Assembly: GCA_945487445.1 (NCBI GenBank)
Contig: CALYTU010000040.1
Span: forward strand, 1 to 11,478
DNA length: 11,478 nt
Source: an uncultured Clostridia bacterium
GTDB lineage: Bacteria; Bacillota; Clostridia; Oscillospirales; Oscillospiraceae
Direction of reading: 5' to 3'
The notes beneath the pieces are model-generated. The model did no database searches, was not told where the DNA came from, and worked only from the letters and a program-made list of their open reading frames with translations. Below are positions 7,244 to 11,478 of the stretch, in pieces. A program made the position numbers and the translations under genes. Within the stretch, counting starts at the first letter, position 1. Each line of letters starts with the position of its first letter.

Positions 7244-7366
7244 GTATCTGTTCAGTATCCTGTCATTTCGAGGCGATTCATCGCCGAGAAATCCGTATTA
7301 TCTACGCAAAAAGGAACGGATTTCTCACTTCGTTCGAAATGACAGATGGGGCTACTGAATAGATAC
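7244..7366 (+). mobile_element. MITE-like 123-bp element, copy C, inside the nusA-infB operon
   Basis: Complete element, identical in sequence to copies B and D. It is flanked by a perfect 8-bp direct repeat CAACTGAC (7236-7243 and 7367-7374), so the empty site can be reconstructed: without element and duplication the ylxQ-infB spacer is 56 bases instead of 187. The infB ribosome binding site lies outside the element and is untouched. In the sense orientation of the operon the element is read in the same direction as copy B is read by its downstream gene. The transcript can form the long imperfect hairpin of the two arms, or two smaller hairpins (one around GGCGATTCATCGCC, one around CACTTCG). 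Confidence 0.93.
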
Positions 7367-7400
7367 CAACTGACAAATTGCGATTGCTGGCACGCAGCGG

Positions 7401-7784
7401 TCAACGCTTCTTCCGCTTCGACTTCACTCTTGCAACACGGCGCTCCAGATCGTCCAGGAGCTCCGGGGCTGCAGTCCCTGACGGCAGGGCCCTGACAAAG
7501 GCCAGCGCTATGGACACATCGGCAAAGGCCGCAACGGAAACGCTCGGTTTGCCCAGGGCAGCGCCCAGGGTCAGCTTATCATAGGGAATCTCCAAAATCC
7601 TTTGACGGGTGCCTTCTGCCATGGCCCGGATCTTCCGGGTCACGGCCACGCCGGCGTCGCTGGCCAGGACGGTCAGACGGGCGTGCTTTTCCAGGAGCAT
7701 GGAGCCCACGGTTTCTTCTCCGGTCTGGAGCTTGCCGGCCTTGCGGGCAAGACCCAACAGGCCAATGGCTCTATCCTGTTCCAT
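7401..7784 (-). CDS. ylxQ: L7Ae-family ribosomal protein, YlxQ
   Basis: A 127-residue protein of the L7Ae/L30e/S12e RNA-binding family. The family signature lies in the first two thirds: AIGLLGLARKAGKLQTGEETV, LEKHARLTVLASDAG and IPYDKLTLGAALGKPSVSVAAF. The domain binds kink-turn RNA; the precise role of YlxQ is not firmly established. The C-terminal 25 residues are rich in Arg and Lys (RRVARVKSKRKKR), longer than the minimal ~100-residue family, and may give extra RNA contact. The ATG at 7784 has GGAGG six bases upstream and overlaps the ylxR stop by 14 bases, showing translational coupling within the nusA operon. Downstream the operon spacer is occupied by a MITE-like element. Confidence 0.92.
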   Translation of the reverse strand: MEQDRAIGLLGLARKAGKLQTGEETVGSMLLEKHARLTVLASDAGVAVTRKIRAMAEGTRQRILEIPYDKLTLGAALGKPSVSVAAFADVSIALAFVRALPSGTAAPELLDDLERRVARVKSKRKKR

Positions 7785-8046
7785 CTGTTTCCTCCATTTG
7801 CGCGCGCAGCGTGTCGAATATCTCAGGTGGGATCTCCACGCCCAGACTGCGGCCGAGCGCTCTGGAGCGCAGGGCTCTTTTCAGACACTCGGCGCTTCGG
7901 CACACATAGGCGCCGCGCCCCGGGGCCTTGCCGCGCAGATCTACGCTGACGTTCCCCTCCGGGGAACGGACCACGCGTACCAGCTCCGTCTTGGGCTTCA
8001 TTTCCCGGCAGCCAAGACATTGACGCAGGGGAATACGCTTGGGCAC
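7771..8046 (-). CDS. ylxR: YlxR/RnpM family RNA-binding protein (DUF448)
   Basis: A 91-residue protein with the two hallmarks of the YlxR family: RQCLGCREMKPKTELVRVVR near the N-terminus and GRGAYVCRSAECLKRAL near the middle. In Bacillus and relatives YlxR has been described as RnpM, a modulator that binds RNase P RNA; applying this here is by family. The start is a GTG at 8044-8046, chosen because AAGGAGG lies seven bases upstream and the MPKRIPLRQC start matches the family. It lies 63 bases after nusA and overlaps ylxQ by 14 bases, in its standard operon position. Confidence 0.94.
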   Translation of the reverse strand: MPKRIPLRQCLGCREMKPKTELVRVVRSPEGNVSVDLRGKAPGRGAYVCRSAECLKRALRSRALGRSLGVEIPPEIFDTLRAQMEETDGTG

Positions 8047-8109
8047 GGTTGTTCCTCCCTTCCCAAATTTGTTATAAGGTCATGCTTCCTGTCCCCGAAG
8101 GGAGATACT

Positions 8110-9177
8110 TCATTCCTCAGCCGCCTGTGACTGCGGCTTGATGTCAATTTTATGGCCCGTGAGCCTGGCGGCGAGGCGGGCGTTCTGGCCCTCCTTGCCG
8201 ATGGCAAGGGAGAGCTGATCGTCGGGAACGATGACGCGGCAGGCTTTTTCGTCCTCCGCCATGGTCACGCTGACCACGTCGGCAGGCGCAAGAGCTGCGG
8301 CTACGAACTTTGCGGGGTCCTCGTCCCATACAACGATGTCCATTTTCTCCCCGTGGAGCTCATCCACCACGGCGGCCACGCGGGTGCCGCGCGGACCGAC
8401 GCAGGTGCCGACCGGATCGAGGTTCTCGTCATGGGCGTGAACCGCCAGCTTGGTACGCGAACCTGCCTCGCGGGCGATTGACTTGATTTCCACCTCGCCG
8501 GAGGCGATCTCCGGGACGTTCAGCTCAAACAGGCGCTTGACCAGACCCGGATGGGTCCGGGAGACGACGATTTGGGGGCCGCGGTTGCTGCGGCGGACTT
8601 CCACCACGTAGACGCGGATCAGGTCGCCCTCGCGGTAGTGCTCGCCCTTCACCTGCTCACTGACGGAGAGCCAAGCCTCGGTGCGGTCGGAGCCCTGGCC
8701 GATACGGATGGAGAGATCGCCGCTGTTGTTGTCCACGCGGGAAACGGTGGCCGTCAGGATCTCATGCTCCTTGGAGGAGAACCTGTCATAGATCATGCCG
8801 TGTTCGGCTTCCCGGATGCCCTGGATAATGACCTGCTTCGCGGTCTGCGCGGCGATGCGGCCGAAGGCTTGGGTCTGAATTTCCTCATTCACCAGATCGC
8901 CCAGCTCGCAGTTGGGGTCGATGCGGCGCGCGGCGTCAAGCTGGATTTCCGTGGCGGGGGTGAAGACCTCTTCCACAACCTCTTTCTGCGCGTACATCTT
9001 GAGAGACTGCTCGGTCAGCTCAACGAACACATTGTCGGTGTAGCCCACCCGGTCCTTTTTGTAGGCGGCCAGAAGCGCCTGGGTGATGCGGTCGGTCATA
9101 TAGTCCACGGGAATGCCTCTGTCCCGCTCCAGCTGCCGCAGGGCGGCAAAAATCTCTGTGCTGGTATTCTGATTCAT
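8110..9177 (-). CDS. nusA: Transcription termination/antitermination protein NusA
   Basis: Binds RNA polymerase and nascent RNA, controlling pausing, termination and antitermination. The 355-residue length matches the short Gram-positive form without the C-terminal acidic repeats of Proteobacteria. Domains: N-terminal polymerase-binding domain (about 1-125, with DRITQALLAAYKKD); S1 domain (about 133-200); KH1 with the GPRG loop at 261-264; KH2 with AIGKEGQNARLAARLTG at 325-341. The ATG at 9177 follows AGGAGG with good spacing. It lies 17 bases after rimP, second gene of the operon. NusA is known to autoregulate its operon in Escherichia coli, and the leader hairpin upstream of rimP could be a comparable control point here, which is inference. 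Confidence 0.98.
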   Translation of the reverse strand: MNQNTSTEIFAALRQLERDRGIPVDYMTDRITQALLAAYKKDRVGYTDNVFVELTEQSLKMYAQKEVVEEVFTPATEIQLDAARRIDPNCELGDLVNEEIQTQAFGRIAAQTAKQVIIQGIREAEHGMIYDRFSSKEHEILTATVSRVDNNSGDLSIRIGQGSDRTEAWLSVSEQVKGEHYREGDLIRVYVVEVRRSNRGPQIVVSRTHPGLVKRLFELNVPEIASGEVEIKSIAREAGSRTKLAVHAHDENLDPVGTCVGPRGTRVAAVVDELHGEKMDIVVWDEDPAKFVAAALAPADVVSVTMAEDEKACRVIVPDDQLSLAIGKEGQNARLAARLTGHKIDIKPQSQAAEE

Positions 9178-9194
9178 GGTAAGTACCTCCTGTA

Positions 9195-9650
9195 TTACGA
9201 AAAGTCCACCCGAAGCCGCACCAGAGCGACCTGGGGCTTGGAAAAAGTCATCGTTTCGCCGTTGTATTCCACGGTGATGTCGCCGTTGTCGTAACCGCGC
9301 AGCACGCAGGGATACTCCCGCACGCCGTTCACGGGCCGGTAAAGCTTCACCAGCACATCGGCGCCGAGAAAGGCCTCAAAATCGGAAGGACGCTTGAGCG
9401 GGCGCTCCAGCCCGGCGGAGCAGACCTCGAAGCGGTAACTGCCCTCGATGGGGTCCTCGCGGTCCAAAATGGGGTCGAGATCGCGGGAAATCGCCTCGCA
9501 GTCATTGATATTTACGCCGCCCACCTTGTCAATATACAGGCGCAGGAACCATTCGCCGCCCTCACGGATGTATTCCACATCCCAAAGCGAGCAGCCGTTA
9601 GCTTCCACCACCGGCTGGGCGAAGGCGCGAACCCGATCGGTAACCTTCAT
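9195..9650 (-). CDS. rimP: Ribosome maturation factor RimP
   Basis: A 151-residue cytoplasmic factor needed for assembly of the 30S subunit. Family features are clear: LWDVEYIREGGEWFLRLYID, VNINDCEAISRDLDPILD, DPIEGSYRFEVCSAGLERPL and the C-terminal SH3-like part with YNGETMTFSKPQVALVRL. The ATG at 9650 has GGAGG (9659-9663 on the plus strand) eight bases upstream. It is the first gene of the operon, about 85 bases downstream of the predicted transcription start. It is divergent from the germination gene, with 274 bases between the two start codons. Confidence 0.96.
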   Translation of the reverse strand: MKVTDRVRAFAQPVVEANGCSLWDVEYIREGGEWFLRLYIDKVGGVNINDCEAISRDLDPILDREDPIEGSYRFEVCSAGLERPLKRPSDFEAFLGADVLVKLYRPVNGVREYPCVLRGYDNGDITVEYNGETMTFSKPQVALVRLRVDFS

Positions 9651-9693
9651 TTGCTGTGCCTCCAGACTGGAAAAATAGAGTTTACATATAGAA

Positions 9694-9715
9694 AGAGAGG
9701 CTTGACGGCCTCTCT
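9694..9715 (-). promoter_or_regulatory. Hairpin in the rimP-nusA leader
   Basis: Perfect 8-bp stem AGAGAGGC/GCCTCTCT with a 6-base loop in the 5' leader of the operon, starting roughly 20 bases after the predicted transcription start. On the transcribed strand it is followed by TTCTATATG, a short U-rich stretch, so it could act as a weak attenuator or as a 5' stabilising structure. No competing antiterminator was evident by eye. Confidence 0.5.
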
Positions 9716-9743
9716 AACATACTTCCTACCTAATAACGGGGAA

Positions 9744-9772
9744 ATTATAACACTTTTTATATAAGAATGCAA
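9744..9772 (-). promoter_or_regulatory. Promoter of the rimP-nusA-infB operon
   Basis: On the minus strand: -35 box TTGCAT (9767-9772, 4 of 6), a 17-base spacer and a perfect -10 box TATAAT (9744-9749) preceded by TG one base upstream, an extended -10. Transcription should begin near 9737, leaving a leader of about 87 bases before rimP. No other promoter of this quality was noticed on the minus strand down to truB, although internal promoters cannot be excluded. Confidence 0.8.
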
Positions 9773-9894
9773 TACTTTTTTGGAAAAATCCCGGAAAATA
9801 CTTGTGAAAAAATGCTGGTTGGTACGGATTTCCTTTGGAACAAAGGCTTCAAACCTTTCCGGATGTTCCGAATCTGCATATTTCTCCGTCTGGT

Positions 9895-9924
9895 GGGCAA
9901 GCTTCCAAAAAAGGAGGCTTGCCC
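9895..9924 (+). promoter_or_regulatory. Shine-Dalgarno-sequestering hairpin before the germination gene
   Basis: Left arm GGGCAAGCTTCC (9895-9906), loop of six A (9907-9912), right arm GGAGGCTTGCCC (9913-9924). All 12 positions pair, with one G-U wobble, and T9894 can also pair with the A of the start codon. The Shine-Dalgarno sequence AAGGAGG (9911-9917) lies in the loop and right arm, and the stem ends at the base before ATG. As folded, the ribosome binding site would be hidden. The structure is seen directly; its regulatory role is inference. Confidence 0.8.
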
Positions 9925-11265
9925 ATGAACGATATTTTGGACGATCTGCAAAAGCGATTTGCCGGGGCGGCGGATTTTTCCGTGCGAAGGCTCCGGATTG
10001 CAGGGACGGACTGCGTCCTTTGCTTCCTCGACGGCCTCGTATCCGGGGCCGATGTCGCGGATTTTGTGCTGCGGCCGTTGATACGGCTGCCGGGGCCTCT
10101 TTCCCCGGCCTTCCTGCTGGAGCGCGCAGTGACGGGCGGCGCGGACGCGGCCGTGGCGGCCATCTGCAAGAATATCAGCGAAGCAGAGGAAAAGCTGCTG
10201 GCGGGCTTTTGCGTGCTGGTCGTCCCTGGCGCGGGAGCGGTGGCCTTTGAGACAAAATCCGGGGAAAAACGCGGTCCATCCGAGCCCGAGGTAGAGAGCA
10301 CCACCCGCGGGCCGAAGGACGCCTTTACCGAGACCGTCCGTATCAATACCGGCCTGCTGCGCCGCCACCTGCGTACGGCGCGGCTCCGACTCTGGGAGAC
10401 GGCGGTGGGAAGGGAGAGCCGAACCGTAGTGAGCCTGCTCTGGATTGACGGACTGACGGACCCTGAGACCGTCAAGCGGATGCAAGCGCGGCTGGCCGCC
10501 ATCGACACAGAGGATCTGCTGACCCCGGCTGCGGTGGAGCATGTCCTGCCCGGCAAGCGCCGTACAGCCTTCCCCCTGCTGCAGTACACGGAGCGGACCG
10601 ATAAGTTCGCAGCCGGCCTGCTCGCGGGACGGGTCGGCCTGTTTGTGGACGGGCTGCCCGTGGGCTATCTGGCCCCGGTGAACCTAGGGTATCTCCTGGA
10701 GTCGGCCGAGGACAAGGACACAGATTTTCTCTCTGCGCGGTTTCTCAAGCTGCTGCGGTTGATCGCCCTGGCCAGTGCCCTAATGCTGCCGGGAATTTAT
10801 GTGGCCATGGCCGCCTTTCACCAGGAGATGCTGCCCACGCAGCTTTTGGAGGCGATCATTGAGAGTAAGCAGAAGGTCCCCTTTCCGACGGTTTTGGAGG
10901 TTTTGGGCTTGCTCACGGCTTTCGAGCTTTTGCAAGAGGCCGGGCTCTCGGCCCCGAAGGCAGTCTCTCAGCCGGTTTCCATCATCGGTGGGCTGGTGGT
11001 GGGAACGGCTGCTGTGGAGGCCAATCTCATCTCCCCGGCGGCGCTGATCATCGTCTCGGCGGCGGGCATCTGCGGCTTCGCCCTGCCGGGAAAGAGCTTT
11101 GCCGACGCCGTGCGCCTGTGCCGCTTTGCGCTGACGGTCTGCGCGGCGCTTGCCGGTCTGTTCGGTCTGACCGTCGGGCTTCTGGCCCTGTTGATCCATC
11201 TGGCGGGCTTGGACAGCTTCGACCGGGCCTATCTGGCCCCTTTTTCGGAACTGAAACGAAAATAA
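9925..11265 (+). CDS. GerA-family spore germination protein (A-subunit/SpoVAF type)
   Basis: A 446-residue membrane protein of the GerA/SpoVAF family, whose members form germinant receptors in the spore inner membrane. The N-terminal soluble domain (about 1-270) carries family motifs: SEPEVESTTRGPKDAFTE (119-136), the DPETVKRMQARLAAIDTEDLL stretch near 179-199, LLQYTERTDKFAAGLLAGRV and a Pro-flanked VDGLPVGYLAP. The membrane part (about 275-430) has PGIYVAMAAFHQEMLPTQLL, the conserved PFPTVLEVLGLLTAFELLQEAGL, and IIGGLVVGTAAVEANLISP. It has about four or five membrane segments and ends soon after with APFSELKRK; relatives usually continue for a further few dozen residues, so the C-terminal tail is short. 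The ATG at 9925 follows AAGGAGG by seven bases; the TTG at 9835 in frame has no ribosome binding site. No B or C subunit gene is visible; one could follow beyond the window. I saw no convincing forespore (sigma-F/G) promoter. Confidence 0.93.
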   Translation: MNDILDDLQKRFAGAADFSVRRLRIAGTDCVLCFLDGLVSGADVADFVLRPLIRLPGPLSPAFLLERAVTGGADAAVAAICKNISEAEEKLLAGFCVLVVPGAGAVAFETKSGEKRGPSEPEVESTTRGPKDAFTETVRINTGLLRRHLRTARLRLWETAVGRESRTVVSLLWIDGLTDPETVKRMQARLAAIDTEDLLTPAAVEHVLPGKRRTAFPLLQYTERTDKFAAGLLAGRVGLFVDGLPVGYLAPVNLGYLLESAEDKDTDFLSARFLKLLRLIALASALMLPGIYVAMAAFHQEMLPTQLLEAIIESKQKVPFPTVLEVLGLLTAFELLQEAGLSAPKAVSQPVSIIGGLVVGTAAVEANLISPAALIIVSAAGICGFALPGKSFADAVRLCRFALTVCAALAGLFGLTVGLLALLIHLAGLDSFDRAYLAPFSELKRK

Positions 11266-11286
11266 GAACAAGATAAAACGAAAAAG

Positions 11287-11409
11287 GTATCTGTTCAGTA
11301 TCCTGTCATTTCGAGGCGATTCATCGCCGAGAAATCCGTATTATCTACGCAAAAAGGAACGGATTTCTCACTTCGTTCGAAATGACAGATGGGGCTACTG
11401 AATAGATAC
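11287..11409 (+). mobile_element. MITE-like 123-bp element, copy D, with 8-bp target duplication
   Basis: Complete element identical in sequence and orientation to copy C. It is flanked by a perfect 8-bp direct repeat CGAAAAAG (11279-11286 and 11410-11417). It lies 21 bases after the stop codon of the germination gene and just upstream of the putative promoter of the next gene, so it separates two genes that may once have been closer. It does not interrupt a recognisable coding sequence. Confidence 0.92.
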
Positions 11410-11428
11410 CGAAAAAGAAAAAATATGT

Positions 11429-11440
11429 ATGTGCTAAAAT
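11429..11440 (+). promoter_or_regulatory. Possible extended -10 promoter of a gene beyond the window
   Basis: TAAAAT at 11435-11440 is preceded by TG one base upstream (TGCTAAAAT), an extended -10. The -35 position falls in an A-rich stretch with no good TTGACA match, close to the right target duplication of the mobile element. A ribosome-binding-like AGGAG at 11467-11471 near the window end suggests that a plus-strand gene starts just outside. Confidence 0.35.
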
Positions 11441-11478
11441 GATGTGAACCCCAGAAAATAGAAGACAGGAGCCCTCAA

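Noticed and set aside
4829..7342. Long plus-strand open frames opposite infB (up to several hundred codons)
   Set aside because: They mirror the GC-rich codon pattern of infB, lack ribosome binding sites and show repetitive, non-protein-like composition; infB on the other strand has every GTPase motif.
9773..9894. Forespore (sigma-G or sigma-F) promoter for the germination gene
   Set aside because: A GCATA at about 9876 resembles a sigma-G -35 box, but no CATNNTA-like -10 lies at the right distance.
9835..9924. Upstream TTG start adding 30 residues to the germination protein
   Set aside because: No ribosome binding site precedes it, and the canonical AAGGAGG sits correctly before the ATG at 9925.

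Overview
The window looks like a piece of the chromosome of a spore-forming, fairly GC-rich Firmicute, most likely a Clostridia member of the Oscillospirales type. This is inferred from the gene order rimP-nusA-ylxR-ylxQ-infB-rbfA-nrnA-truB, the strong AGGAGG-type ribosome binding sites, a GerA-family spore germination gene, and the codon bias. No rRNA or tRNA is present to confirm the taxon.

Layout, left to right. Positions 1-640 hold the end of one 123-bp mobile repeat, a good sigma-A-like promoter, a complete copy of the same repeat, and a small membrane-protein gene with an in-frame stop (a decaying gene). Positions 640-1434 hold no gene I can support; there is a double-hairpin cassette at 1184-1248. 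A carbon-nitrogen hydrolase (nitrilase superfamily) gene follows on the plus strand (1435-2247). It converges on a long minus-strand operon that runs from about 9740 down to 2515: rimP, nusA, ylxR (rnpM), ylxQ, infB, rbfA, nrnA-like and truB. The products act on transcription elongation, 30S maturation, translation initiation, RNA turnover and tRNA modification. Its promoter (TTGCAT-17-TATAAT with an extended -10) lies at 9744-9772, and its leader carries a hairpin. Divergently, a GerA-family germination gene (9925-11265) reads out on the plus strand. The window ends with another copy of the repeat and what looks like the promoter and ribosome binding site of a further gene.

The most notable structure is a miniature inverted-repeat element (MITE-like). 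There are three complete copies of 123 bp (129-251, 7244-7366, 11287-11409), identical in sequence. Each is flanked by its own perfect 8-bp direct repeat (AAGAAGGA, CAACTGAC, CGAAAAAG), the signature of target-site duplication. A fourth copy is cut by the window edge. Identity plus intact duplications point to very recent transposition. One copy sits inside the essential operon between ylxQ and infB, and another sits between a promoter and its gene. No transposase is encoded here, so the element would be mobilised in trans.

The second notable structure is a 12-bp hairpin (9895-9924) that buries the Shine-Dalgarno sequence of the germination gene and ends at the base before its ATG. It is a candidate translational switch on a spore germination receptor subunit.
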